From Streptomyces sp. S.PNR 29 (lineage in GTDB: Bacteria > Actinomycetota > Actinomycetes > Streptomycetales > Streptomycetaceae): DNA of 64,000 nt. A program made the translations under genes and the position numbers. Under the pieces are notes generated by a model. The model had not been told where the DNA came from. It searched no databases and worked only from the letters and a program-made list of their open reading frames with translations. The stretch lies in the NCBI RefSeq assembly GCF_030386795.1, contig NZ_JANUQM010000006.1, forward strand, positions 2,601-66,600. The letters run 5' to 3'. Positions 36,430 through 45,135 of this stretch are shown in pieces (the first letter of the stretch is position 1; each line of letters begins with the position of its first letter).

Positions 36430-37377
36430 CTACTGCTCTTCCTGGGACTGGCCGTCGGCGGGCGCCTCGGCGGACGGGGTCACGGTCACCGTCACGGTCG
36501 GCGTGGGTTTCGGCTTGGGCTTGTCGGGGAGGACCGTGTCCCGCGGGTCCTTCTTCGGGACGTCGACGACGACGCCGACGATGTCGAGCTTGCTGAAGCT
36601 GACGTACGGCGTGACGTAGAGGGTGCGCGTCAGGTTGCCGCCGGAGGGGTCGACGCGGGAGACGACACCGACGGGTACGCCGGGCACGAAGGGCTTGTCG
36701 GCCTGGGAGCCGAAGGTGACGAGCCGGTCGCCCTTCTCGACTTCGGCCTTGCCGTTGAGGAGTTCGACGCGCAGCGGGCGGTCGCCCTGACCGGAGGCGA
36801 AGCCGAGTTCGTCGCTGGCCTCCATCCGGGTGCCGACGGTGAAGTCGGGGTCGTTGGCGAGCAGGACGGTGGCGGTGTTCGGGCCCACGGTCGTCACCCG
36901 GCCGACCAGACCGTCCCCGTTCAGGACGGTCATGTCCCGCTTGATGCCGTCGTTGGCGCCGACGTCGATGGTGATGGTCCAGGAGAAGCCCTGGGCCGCC
37001 CCGATGGCGATGACCTGGGCGCCCTTGATGCCGTACTGGCCGGCGCCCGCGAGCTTCAGCATCTTGTCGAGCTGCTTGAGGCGGCTGCGGCTGCGGTCGT
37101 CACTGCCGAGTTTCGCCTTGAGGGCCGCGTTCTCCTTCTCGAGCGCGGCGAGCCGGTCGTGCCGCCGGCCGGAGTCGCGGATCGCGGAGACCGCGTTGCC
37201 GACCGGGGCGACGGCGGCGGACACCCCGTTCTCGATCGGGCCGAAGACGGTGGCCGCGGCCTGCCGGGCACCGTCGACCGGTGAGTCCTCCCCGCCGCGG
37301 ATGTCCACCGTGATCAGCGCGAACGCGATGGCGATCAGCAGCACCAGGAGCAGCCGGCTCTCTCGTGTGTCCCTCAC
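36430..37377 (-). CDS. mreC: Rod shape-determining protein MreC
   Basis: 315 residues: a short cytoplasmic start, one transmembrane helix (~8-26), an extracellular coiled coil (~70-110, RLAALEKENAALKAKL) and two beta-barrel subdomains (~115-275), with GAAQGFSWTITIDVGANDGI and GDRLVTFGSQ as family blocks. The Pro/Thr/Val-rich C-terminal tail (~285-315) is typical of Streptomyces. It organises the elongation complex outside the membrane. It begins with a GTG and is separated from mreB by 144 bp containing a 12-bp hairpin. Confidence 0.95.
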   Translation of the reverse strand: MRDTRESRLLLVLLIAIAFALITVDIRGGEDSPVDGARQAAATVFGPIENGVSAAVAPVGNAVSAIRDSGRRHDRLAALEKENAALKAKLGSDDRSRSRLKQLDKMLKLAGAGQYGIKGAQVIAIGAAQGFSWTITIDVGANDGIKRDMTVLNGDGLVGRVTTVGPNTATVLLANDPDFTVGTRMEASDELGFASGQGDRPLRVELLNGKAEVEKGDRLVTFGSQADKPFVPGVPVGVVSRVDPSGGNLTRTLYVTPYVSFSKLDIVGVVVDVPKKDPRDTVLPDKPKPKPTPTVTVTVTPSAEAPADGQSQEEQ

Positions 37378-37472
37378 GTGCGGCGGCCGTGCCTTCCTCG
37401 TCGGAATTCGGGAATGTCTGTGGGCGCCAACGACGGGCGCTATGGGGGAGCTTATGCCTCCATATCAACGAT

Positions 37473-37506
37473 CCGCCGTACGAGAGGCGATGATCTCGTA
37501 CGGCGG
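37473..37506 (-). terminator. Hairpin between mreB and mreC
   Basis: Perfect 12-bp stem (37473-37484 with 37495-37506), 10-base loop, just after the mreB stop. It could terminate a monocistronic mreB message and lower expression of mreCD. Confidence 0.6.
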
Positions 37507-37521
37507 AATCGAAGAGTCACG

Positions 37522-38553
37522 TCATCTGCGCGGCTGGGCGTCCAGCACCTGCTGGAGCGCCTCGAACTCCTCGACGCACTTGCCGGAGCCGAGCGCGACG
37601 CTGTCCAGCGGGTCCTCGGCGATGTGGATCGGCATGCCGGTCTCCCGGCGCAGCCGCTCGTCGAGGCCGCGCAGCAGCGCTCCACCGCCGGTCAGAACGA
37701 TTCCTCGGTCCATGATGTCGCCGGACAGCTCCGGCGGACATTTGTCGAGGGTCGTCTTGACGGCGTCGACGATGGCGTTGACCGGTTCCTCGATCGCCTT
37801 GCGGACCTCGGCCGCGGAGATGACGACGGTCTTCGGCAGCCCGGAGACGAGATCCCGGCCGCGGATTTCGGTGTGCTCGTCAGTGTCGAGGTCGTACGCC
37901 GAACCGATCGTGATCTTGATCTGTTCGGCCGTCCGCTCACCGAGGAGGAGGGAGTACTCCTTCTTGATGTGCTGGATGATCGCGTTGTCCAGCTCGTCGC
38001 CCGCGACGCGGATGGACTGGGCGGTGACGATGCCGCCGAGGGAGATGACCGCGACCTCCGTGGTGCCGCCGCCGATGTCGACCACCATGTTGCCCGTGGC
38101 CTCGTGGACCGGCAGGCCGGAGCCGATGGCCGCGGCCATGGGCTCCTCGATGATGTGCACCTGGCGGGCGCCGGCCTGGGACGACGCCTCGATGACGGCG
38201 CGGCGCTCGACGCCCGTGATGCCGGAGGGCACACAGACGACGACCCGCGGACGAGCCAGATACCGCCGCTTGTGGATCTTCAGGATGAAGTAGCGGAGCA
38301 TCCGCTCGGTGATCTCGAAGTCGGCGATCACGCCGTCCTTCAGCGGACGTACGGCAACGATGTTGCCGGGCGTGCGCCCGATCATCTTCTTCGCTTCGGC
38401 GCCGACCGCGAGGATGCCACCGGTGTTGGTGTTGATCGCGACGACGGACGGCTCGTTGAGTACGATCCCGCGACCCCTGACGTACACCAGCGTGTTGGCG
38501 GTCCCGAGGTCGACAGCCATGTCACGGCCGATGAACGACATTGAGTTCCCCAT
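37522..38553 (-). CDS. mreB: Actin-like cell-shape protein MreB
   Basis: Bacterial actin of 343 residues with all nucleotide-binding blocks: DLGTANTLVY (phosphate 1), VVDIGGGTTEVAVI (phosphate 2) and LTGGGALLRGLD (adenosine). It polymerises on ATP and guides wall synthesis; in Streptomyces it acts mainly in sporulation septa and spore wall. Starting at the ATG at 38553 (MGNSMSFIG) gives the length I recall for the S. coelicolor protein. An ATG four codons later, at 38541, has the better ribosome site (GGGG six bases before). The longer frame to 38754 is spurious. It probably has its own promoter in the 292-bp gap after ndk. Confidence 0.96.
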   Translation of the reverse strand: MGNSMSFIGRDMAVDLGTANTLVYVRGRGIVLNEPSVVAINTNTGGILAVGAEAKKMIGRTPGNIVAVRPLKDGVIADFEITERMLRYFILKIHKRRYLARPRVVVCVPSGITGVERRAVIEASSQAGARQVHIIEEPMAAAIGSGLPVHEATGNMVVDIGGGTTEVAVISLGGIVTAQSIRVAGDELDNAIIQHIKKEYSLLLGERTAEQIKITIGSAYDLDTDEHTEIRGRDLVSGLPKTVVISAAEVRKAIEEPVNAIVDAVKTTLDKCPPELSGDIMDRGIVLTGGGALLRGLDERLRRETGMPIHIAEDPLDSVALGSGKCVEEFEALQQVLDAQPRR

Positions 38554-38760
38554 CAGGATTCGTCTGGCCTTCCCACGAGCTTTTGAGGGCTTTTCAGGTC
38601 GGCAAAGGTGGGTGCTGTGACGTGAAGGCTTCCATCGTAGACGCGCCTTCCCGAACACTGCGCGAGGGTCTTCGCCATTGTCAGCAGATGGCGTACCGCC
38701 CCGCTTGTGGAGACGGGCCAACGGAGGCATTCGTTCCCCCGATCGGCACGGCATATGCCA

Positions 38761-38790
38761 CTGGGCGGCCGGTTTTATGCGGCCGCCCAG
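38761..38790 (-). terminator. ndk terminator
   Basis: Perfect 11-bp GC stem (38761-38771 with 38780-38790) and loop GTTTTATG, 56 bp after the ndk stop and upstream of mreB. Confidence 0.8.
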
Positions 38791-38845
38791 GTCAGATGGG
38801 CCATTCGGCTGACGAGGCGTCAGAAAAAACGAACGTTCGAAAAAA

Positions 38846-39259
38846 TCACGCGCGGCCCGGGAAGAAGATCTTCACCTCGCGCTCGGCGGACTCCTCGGAG
38901 TCGGAGGCGTGGATGAGGTTCTCCCGGACGATCACGCCGAAGTCGCCGCGGATGGAACCGGGGGCCGCGGCGATCGGGTCGGTGGGACCGGCGAGCGTGC
39001 GCAGGCCCTCGATGACCCGCTCACCCTCGACGATCATGGCCACGACCGGGCCGGAGGCCATGAACTCCACCAGCGGCTCGTAGAAGGGCTTGCCCTTGTG
39101 CTCGCCGTAGTGCTGCTCCAGGGTGTCCTGGTCCAGGGTGCGCAGCTCCAGCGCGGTGATCTGCCAGCCGGCCTTGCGCTCGATACGGCTGATGATCTCG
39201 CCGGTCAGGCCACGACGGACGGCGTCGGGCTTGAGGAGGACGAGGGTGCGCTGGCTCAC
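38846..39259 (-). CDS. ndk: Nucleoside diphosphate kinase
   Basis: 137-residue kinase that transfers the gamma-phosphate between nucleoside tri- and diphosphates via a phospho-histidine. It opens with RTLVLLKPDAVRRG and contains RTLAGPTDP and the C-terminal NLIHASDSEESAEREVKIFF. The active-site His is in NLIHASDS, and the preceding block is RGDFGV. It begins with a GTG with AAGGAG six bases upstream. It lies at the end of the valS-folC-DUF4233 run, 67 bp after the DUF4233 gene, and ends in its own hairpin terminator. Confidence 0.97.
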   Translation of the reverse strand: MSQRTLVLLKPDAVRRGLTGEIISRIERKAGWQITALELRTLDQDTLEQHYGEHKGKPFYEPLVEFMASGPVVAMIVEGERVIEGLRTLAGPTDPIAAAPGSIRGDFGVIVRENLIHASDSEESAEREVKIFFPGRA

Positions 39260-39326
39260 GACGGGCTCCTTAGAAAAATCAGGTTTAGTGCGGGGAGAAG
39301 AGGTTACAGGCGGGGCCTTGCCCTTG

Positions 39327-39686
39327 TTACACAGCGTCAGGTGTGGAGGAGTCGGCCTGAGCCGCCGCGAACCTCGCCTTCGCCTCGTCGACCTTCCGCC
39401 CGTAGTGCACCGAGGCCCACCACAGGGCCGCGAAGACCGCCCCCATGAAGAACATCGTCGGGATGACGAAGCCGGAGGCGATGAGGGCGATCTGCAGGGC
39501 CCAGCCGAGGGCCACTCCGCCGGGGCGGGTCACCAGGCCGCACAGCACCAGGCACAGGAACATCGCGACACCGCTGACCGTCCACACCGTGGACATGGAC
39601 AGGTCCGGGTCCTTCATGGCGACCAGCCCGGCGAAGCCGATGATGAAGAACTCGCCGATCAGCGTCGAAGCACAGAGCGTACGCAT
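39327..39686 (-). CDS. DUF4233 membrane protein
   Basis: Small membrane protein of 119 residues with four hydrophobic helices (e.g. IGEFFIIGFAGLVAM, FLCLVLCGLV, GWALQIALIASGFVI, MGAVFAALWWASV) and the short motif HYGRKVDE at the cytoplasmic end. The family is found beside folC throughout Actinobacteria, including mycobacteria. Its role is unknown. The ATG lies nine bases after the folC stop, so the two are cotranscribed and probably translationally linked. Confidence 0.88.
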   Translation of the reverse strand: MRTLCASTLIGEFFIIGFAGLVAMKDPDLSMSTVWTVSGVAMFLCLVLCGLVTRPGGVALGWALQIALIASGFVIPTMFFMGAVFAALWWASVHYGRKVDEAKARFAAAQADSSTPDAV

Positions 39687-39695
39687 TGCCGGACC

Positions 39696-41216
39696 TCAGC
39701 CCTTCCCCAGCAGCAGCCGGGCCTCGCCCACGGTGATGACCGAGCCGGTGACGAGCACGCCGCCGCCCGCGAACTCGCCCTCCTCCTCGGCCAGCGTGAT
39801 CGCGGCCTCCAGCGCGTCCGGCAGCCTCGGCTCGACCTGCACCCGCTCCTCGCCGAACACCTCGACGGCGATCGCGGCCAGCTCGTCGGCGTCCATGGCG
39901 CGATGGCTGGAGTTCTGGGTCACGACGACCTCGGCGAAGACCGGTTCGAAGGCCTCCAGCAGCTCCCGCACGTTCTTGTCACCGCTCGCGCCCACGACGC
40001 CGATGAGCCGGCTGAACTGGAAGGCCTCCCCGAGCGCCTCGGCAACGGCCCGCGCGCCCGCCGGGTTGTGCGCGGCGTCGAGGACGACGGTGGGAGACCG
40101 CCGGACGACTTCGAGCCGCCCGGGGGAGGCGACGGAGGCGAAGGCCTTGCGCACGGTGTCCGCGTCCAGCGGCTCGGCCCGCTGGGCCCCCACCCCGAAG
40201 AAGGCCTCGACGGCGGCGAGCGCCACGGCCGCGTTGTGCGCCTGGTGGGCGCCGTGCAGCGGCAGGTACACATCGGTGTAGTCGCCGCCCAGCCCGCGCA
40301 GGGTGAGCAGCTGCCCGCCGACGGCGACCTGCCGGCCCACGATGCCGAACTCAAGCCCTTCCCGGGCCACGGTGGCGTCGACGTCCACAGCCTTCTTCAG
40401 CAGCACCTGGGCCGCGTCCACCGGCTGCTGGGCGAGGATCACGGTGGCGTCCTGCTTGATGATCCCGGCCTTCTCGGTCGCGATCTCGGCGTGCGTGGCG
40501 CCGAGCCGGTCGGTGTGGTCCAGATCGATCGGGGTGACGACGGCGACGCTGCCGTCGATCACATTGGTGGCGTCCCAGCTCCCGCCCATCCCGACCTCGA
40601 CGACCGCGACGTCGACGGGCGCGTCGGCGAAGGCGGCGTACGCCATCCCGGTGAGCACCTCGAAGAAGGAGAGCCGGTACTCCTGCTGGGCGTCGACCAT
40701 CTCGATGTACGGCTTGACGTCCTGGTACGTCTCGACGAACCGCTCGGCGGAGATGGGCGCCCCGTCGAGGCTGATCCGCTCGGTGATCGACTGCACGTGC
40801 GGTGAGGTGTACCGCCCCGTGCGCAGTTCGAAGGCGCCGAGCAGGGCCTCGATCATGCGGGCGGTGGAGGTCTTGCCGTTGGTCCCGGTGATGTGGATCG
40901 ACGGGTACGACCGCTGCGGCTCGCCCAGGACGTCCATCAGCGCGGAGATGCGGCTGACGGACGGTTCCAGCTTGGTCTCGCCCCAGCGGGTGGCCAGCTC
41001 CGCCTCGACCTCCCGCAGCGCCTTGTCCACCGCGGGATCCTCCGGCCGCGCGGGCACGTCGGCCTCCGGCGGCCCGCCCTGTGTGCGCAGGGTGCGGCTG
41101 CCGGCCTCGATGACCGCGAGATCGGGATCGCGCTCGGTCTCGGCCGCGATGATCTCGTCGAAGGAGTCGAGGGGGTCGGGCTGGTCGTCGTTGCCGTTCG
41201 GGGGGAGCTCACTCAC
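39696..41216 (-). CDS. folC: Folylpolyglutamate/dihydrofolate synthase
   Basis: Mur-ligase family enzyme of 506 residues that adds glutamate to folates and probably also makes dihydrofolate from dihydropteroate. The P-loop is ITGTNGKTSTARM (~109-121). VEVGMGGSWDATN and the C-terminal domain block VLDAAHNPAGA are characteristic. The N-terminal ~70 acidic residues precede the conserved domain and are an actinobacterial extension. It has a GTG start without a clear Shine-Dalgarno sequence. Transcription probably comes from its own promoter, since a strong hairpin follows valS just upstream. Confidence 0.95.
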   Translation of the reverse strand: MSELPPNGNDDQPDPLDSFDEIIAAETERDPDLAVIEAGSRTLRTQGGPPEADVPARPEDPAVDKALREVEAELATRWGETKLEPSVSRISALMDVLGEPQRSYPSIHITGTNGKTSTARMIEALLGAFELRTGRYTSPHVQSITERISLDGAPISAERFVETYQDVKPYIEMVDAQQEYRLSFFEVLTGMAYAAFADAPVDVAVVEVGMGGSWDATNVIDGSVAVVTPIDLDHTDRLGATHAEIATEKAGIIKQDATVILAQQPVDAAQVLLKKAVDVDATVAREGLEFGIVGRQVAVGGQLLTLRGLGGDYTDVYLPLHGAHQAHNAAVALAAVEAFFGVGAQRAEPLDADTVRKAFASVASPGRLEVVRRSPTVVLDAAHNPAGARAVAEALGEAFQFSRLIGVVGASGDKNVRELLEAFEPVFAEVVVTQNSSHRAMDADELAAIAVEVFGEERVQVEPRLPDALEAAITLAEEEGEFAGGGVLVTGSVITVGEARLLLGKG

Positions 41217-41265
41217 GGGGCCAGTCTACGGAGGCCGACCGACAACGGCGTGCACCCACCCGACG

Positions 41266-41300
41266 CCACGGCCCCGGAACCGTGAGTTCCGGGGCCGTGG
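41266..41300 (-). terminator. valS terminator
   Basis: Perfect 15-bp stem (41266-41280 with 41286-41300), five-base loop, directly after the valS stop and before folC. Confidence 0.85.
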
Positions 41301-41315
41301 GGCGCGTACGGGCGC

Positions 41316-43940
41316 CTACGCCTGGGGCAACCGCTCCAGCTGTGCCTGGATCCGCGCGATGTCCTCGTCGGCCTTGGCCAGCCGCGTCCGGATCTTCTCC
41401 ACGACGTGGTCCGGGGCCTTGGCCAGGAAGGCGTCGTTCCCGAGCTTCGCCGTGGCCTGCGCCTTCTCCTTCTCCGCGGCGGCGAGGTCCTTGGCCAGCC
41501 GCTTCCGCTCCGCCGCAACGTCGATCGCACCGGAGAGGTCGAGGGCGACCTCGACCCCGGCCACCGGCAGCGTCGCCGTCGCCGTGAAGGTCTCGCCCTC
41601 CGGCTGGAGCCTCAGCAGCTGACGGATGGCGGGCTCGTGCGGCGCGAGGGTCGTACCCTCCAGCGACAGGCGCGCCGGAACCCGCTGACCGGGCTGCAGA
41701 CCCTGGTCGGCGCGGAAGCGGCGAACCTCGGTGATCACCGACTGGAGCGTCTCGATCTCCCGCTCGGCGGCCTCGTCGCGGAAACCGCTGTCCGTCGGCC
41801 AGTCGGCGATGACCACCGACTCACCCCCGGTCAGCGTCGTCCACAGCGCCTCCGTCACGAACGGGACGACCGGGTGCAGCAGCTTCAGAGTGACGTCGAG
41901 GACCTCACCGAGGACCCGCTTGCTGACCTCGGCGGCTTCTCCGCCCGCCTGGAACGTCGTCTTGGACAGCTCGACGTACCAGTCGAAGACCTCGTCCCAC
42001 GCGAAGTGGTACAGCGCGTCCGACAGCTTGGCGAACTGGAAGTCCTCGTAGAAGGCGTCCACGTCGGCGACGGTCTTGTTGAGCCGGGACAGGATCCACC
42101 GGTCCGTCGAGGACATCTCGGACGGGTCCGGCAGCGGGCCCCGCACCGTCGCGCCGTTCATCAGAGCGAAGCGCGTGGCGTTCCAGATCTTGTTGGCGAA
42201 GTTCCGGGACGCCTGGACCCAGTCCTCACCGATCGGCACGTCCGTACCGGGGTTGGCGCCCCGGGCCAGGGTGAAGCGGACGGCGTCGGAGCCGTACTTG
42301 TCCATCCAGTCGAGCGGGTCGACGACGTTGCCGAAGGACTTCGACATCTTCTTGCCGCGCTCGTCACGGACCAGACCGGTCAGGGCGATGGTGCGGAAGG
42401 GGACCTCGCCGTCCATGGCGTACAGGCCGAACATCATCATCCGGGCGACCCAGAAGAAGATGATGTCGTGGCCGGTGAGCAGGACGTCGGTCGAGTAGAA
42501 CTTCCGCAGGTCCTCGGTCTGTTCGGGCCAGCCCAGCGTGGAGAACGGCCACAGGCCGGAGGAGAACCAGGTGTCGAGGACATCCGTGTCCTGCTTCCAG
42601 CCCTCGCCGGCCGGCGGCTCCTCGTCGGGGCCGACGCAGACGATCTCACCGTCCGGGCCGTACCAGATCGGGATCCGGTGGCCCCACCACAACTGGCGCG
42701 AGATGCACCAGTCGTTCATGTTGTCGACCCAGTCGAAGTACCGCTTCGACATGTCCTCGGGGTGGATCTTCACCCGCCCGTCGCGGACCGCGTCACCGGC
42801 GGCCTTCGCCAGCGGACCGACCTTGACCCACCACTGCATGGACAGACGCGGCTCGATGGTGGTCTTGCAGCGCGAGCAGTGTCCGACGCTGTGGACGTAC
42901 GGCCGCTTCTCGGCGACGATCCGCCCCTGCGAACGCAGGGCGCCGACGATGGCCGCGCGCGCCTCGAACCGGTCGAGTCCCTGGAACGGGCCGTGCGCGG
43001 TGATGACCGCCCGCTCGTCCATGATCGTGATCGATTCGAGGCCGTGCCGCTGGCCGATCGCGAAGTCGTTCGGGTCGTGGGCCGGGGTGACCTTGACGGC
43101 ACCGGTGCCGAACTCGGGGTCGACGTGGCTGTCCGCGACGACGGGGATGGCCCGGTCGGTCAGCGGCAGCTTGATCCTCTTGCCGATCAGGTGCTGGTAC
43201 CGCTCGTCGTCGGGATGAACGGCGACGGCGGTGTCGCCGAGCATGGTCTCCGCACGCGTCGTGGCGACCACGAGGGTCTCGTCGCCCTCGCCGTACTTGA
43301 TGGAGACGAGCTCGCCGTCGTCCTCCTGGTACTCCACCTCGATGTCCGAGATGGCCGTCAGACACCGCGGGCACCAGTTGATGATGCGCTCGGCGCGGTA
43401 GATCAGCTCGTCCTCGTACAGCTTCTTGAAGATGGTGAGGACGGCCTTGGACAGCCCCTCGTCCATGGTGAACCGCTCACGGGACCAGTCGACCCCGTCC
43501 CCGAGCCGGCGCATCTGGCCGAGGATCTTGCCGCCGTACTCCTCCTTCCACTGCCAGACGCGCTCGACGAACGTCTCGCGGCCCAGGTCGTGCCGCGACT
43601 TGCCCTCCTCGGCGAGCTGCTGCTCGACCTTGTTCTGGGTGGCGATGCCGGCGTGGTCCATGCCGGGCAGCCACAGGGACTCGAAGCCCTGCATGCGCTT
43701 ACGGCGGGTCAGCGCGTCCATCAGCGTGTGCTGGAAGGCATGCCCCAGGTGCAGGGAACCGGTGACGTTCGGCGGCGGGATGACGATGGTGTACGCGGGC
43801 TTGTCGCTCTTCGCGTCGGCGGCGAAGTAACCCTTGTCTACCCAGCGCTCGTACAGCTTCCCCTCTACCTCGGCCGGCGTGTACTGGGTCGGCAGTTCGG
43901 TCGTGGGCGCTGGTTTCGGCTGCTGAGTGTTCTCGGTCAC
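41316..43940 (-). CDS. valS: Valyl-tRNA synthetase
   Basis: Class I synthetase of 874 residues that charges tRNA-Val. The HIGH motif lies in PPPNVTGSLHLGHA, the KMSKS motif in KKMSKSFGNV, and the editing domain contains TTRAETMLGD and TPAHDPNDF. A C-terminal coiled coil (~810-874, RLAKDLAAAEKEKAQA) is the tRNA-binding arm. The GTG at 43940 (VTENTQQPKP) gives the usual N-terminus; the frame extends to 44165, but that extra part has no similarity and would overlap the opposite gene's leader. No T-box leader is visible. Confidence 0.97.
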   Translation of the reverse strand: MTENTQQPKPAPTTELPTQYTPAEVEGKLYERWVDKGYFAADAKSDKPAYTIVIPPPNVTGSLHLGHAFQHTLMDALTRRKRMQGFESLWLPGMDHAGIATQNKVEQQLAEEGKSRHDLGRETFVERVWQWKEEYGGKILGQMRRLGDGVDWSRERFTMDEGLSKAVLTIFKKLYEDELIYRAERIINWCPRCLTAISDIEVEYQEDDGELVSIKYGEGDETLVVATTRAETMLGDTAVAVHPDDERYQHLIGKRIKLPLTDRAIPVVADSHVDPEFGTGAVKVTPAHDPNDFAIGQRHGLESITIMDERAVITAHGPFQGLDRFEARAAIVGALRSQGRIVAEKRPYVHSVGHCSRCKTTIEPRLSMQWWVKVGPLAKAAGDAVRDGRVKIHPEDMSKRYFDWVDNMNDWCISRQLWWGHRIPIWYGPDGEIVCVGPDEEPPAGEGWKQDTDVLDTWFSSGLWPFSTLGWPEQTEDLRKFYSTDVLLTGHDIIFFWVARMMMFGLYAMDGEVPFRTIALTGLVRDERGKKMSKSFGNVVDPLDWMDKYGSDAVRFTLARGANPGTDVPIGEDWVQASRNFANKIWNATRFALMNGATVRGPLPDPSEMSSTDRWILSRLNKTVADVDAFYEDFQFAKLSDALYHFAWDEVFDWYVELSKTTFQAGGEAAEVSKRVLGEVLDVTLKLLHPVVPFVTEALWTTLTGGESVVIADWPTDSGFRDEAAEREIETLQSVITEVRRFRADQGLQPGQRVPARLSLEGTTLAPHEPAIRQLLRLQPEGETFTATATLPVAGVEVALDLSGAIDVAAERKRLAKDLAAAEKEKAQATAKLGNDAFLAKAPDHVVEKIRTRLAKADEDIARIQAQLERLPQA

Positions 43941-44077
43941 GGGGGTCAGTTTAGAGGTGTCACGGGGCAGTCCCGAAACGCGATTCTTCTGTAACGGCGG
44001 GCCCCCCGGTGACCTGCACACGCCATGCCTGCGCCAGGATGTCAGGGCCACATGAGTATCTGGAGGGGAACCCAGAG

Positions 44078-45061
44078 ATGAGCTACAACCAGCCGGGCCC
44101 GTACGGCGGGCAGCCCCAGCAGCCCGGACCATACGGCGGTCCGGGCCCTTACGGGCAGCCGCCACAGGCTCCTGCGGCCCAGCCCGGCTACGGCTACCCC
44201 CAGCAGCCCCCTCCGGCCCAACCGGGCTACGGCTACCCCCAGCAGCCCCCGCAGGGCGTCCCGCCCCAGCCCGGCCCGTACGGGCAGCAGCCCCCGTACG
44301 GCCAGGCCCCGTACGGCCAACAGCCCCCGTACGGCCAGGCCCCGTACGGGGTGCCGCAGCCGCCGGCGCCGGGGGGCGGCAAGAAGAAGACGGGGATCAT
44401 CCTCGGCGCGGTCGCGGCCGTGGCCGCGATCGGAGTCGGTGCCTTCTTCGTCATCGGCCAGGGCGGGGGCGGTGTCGAGGACGACGGTGCCCACAAGCTG
44501 ACGACACCGGCCACGGCGCTCGGTGAGTACAAGCGCGTCTCCAAGGACGGTGCGAGCGCCGGCGACGACTCGGCGTTGGAGCTGGAGAAGAGCGGCGTCA
44601 AGAACGGCAAGTCCGTGCTCGGCATCTACTCGACGGCGGACGCCGGCAAGTACGACCCGGACGACCCTTCCTCCGCAGCCCAGATGGCGACGGCCAAGGG
44701 CATCACCTACGCCGGTGTCTACGGCGAGGTCTCCGATCCCGAGGCGGCCCTGGACGCGTTCTTCGCCAACTTCAAGAAGTCGACGCAGGAGAAGTCCTCG
44801 GACAGCGGCACCGGCCCGAAGAGCGCACAGTTGGTCGGCGAGCCCGAGGAGGCCGAACTCGACGGCGCGGTCATGAAGTGCCAGGCGGCCACGGGCCCGG
44901 ACCCGCTGACCAAGAAGGAGAAGACCGACTGGTTCTGCGCGTGGGCCGACTACAGCACCATCGCCATGGTGTCGCCGGGTGACGCCTCGAAGGGCATCAC
45001 CAAGGACGTGGCAGTGGACATCACCACGAAGCTCCGCCAGGAAGTCCGCGTCAAGGCCTGA
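44078..45061 (+). CDS. Pro/Gly/Gln-rich single-pass membrane protein
   Basis: Unknown function, 327 residues. The first ~95 residues are a low-complexity cytoplasmic tail of repeated PGYGYPQQPP and PYGQAPYGQQP units. A KKK-flanked transmembrane helix follows (~100-122, IILGAVAAVAAIGVGAFFVI). The rest is a ~200-residue extracytoplasmic domain (HKLTTPATALGEYKR ... ITTKLRQEVRVKA) with two cysteines (MKCQ, WFCAW). This layout is common in Streptomyces envelope proteins. The start is the ATG at 44078 with GGAGGGG upstream. It is the only plus-strand gene in the core block and is divergent from valS. Confidence 0.75.
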   Translation: MSYNQPGPYGGQPQQPGPYGGPGPYGQPPQAPAAQPGYGYPQQPPPAQPGYGYPQQPPQGVPPQPGPYGQQPPYGQAPYGQQPPYGQAPYGVPQPPAPGGGKKKTGIILGAVAAVAAIGVGAFFVIGQGGGGVEDDGAHKLTTPATALGEYKRVSKDGASAGDDSALELEKSGVKNGKSVLGIYSTADAGKYDPDDPSSAAQMATAKGITYAGVYGEVSDPEAALDAFFANFKKSTQEKSSDSGTGPKSAQLVGEPEEAELDGAVMKCQAATGPDPLTKKEKTDWFCAWADYSTIAMVSPGDASKGITKDVAVDITTKLRQEVRVKA

Positions 45062-45078
45062 CACCTGCGCCTCGACGT

Positions 45079-45120
45079 CGAAAGGGCCCCGGTCGACCTT
45101 GGTCGACCGGGGCCCTTTCG
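45079..45120. terminator. Strong bidirectional hairpin
   Basis: Perfect 20-bp stem (45079-45098 with 45101-45120) and two-base loop between the convergent membrane protein and clpX. A-rich and T-rich ends flank the GC core. Confidence 0.92.
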
Positions 45121-45135
45121 CTGTCTGCGGGACCG

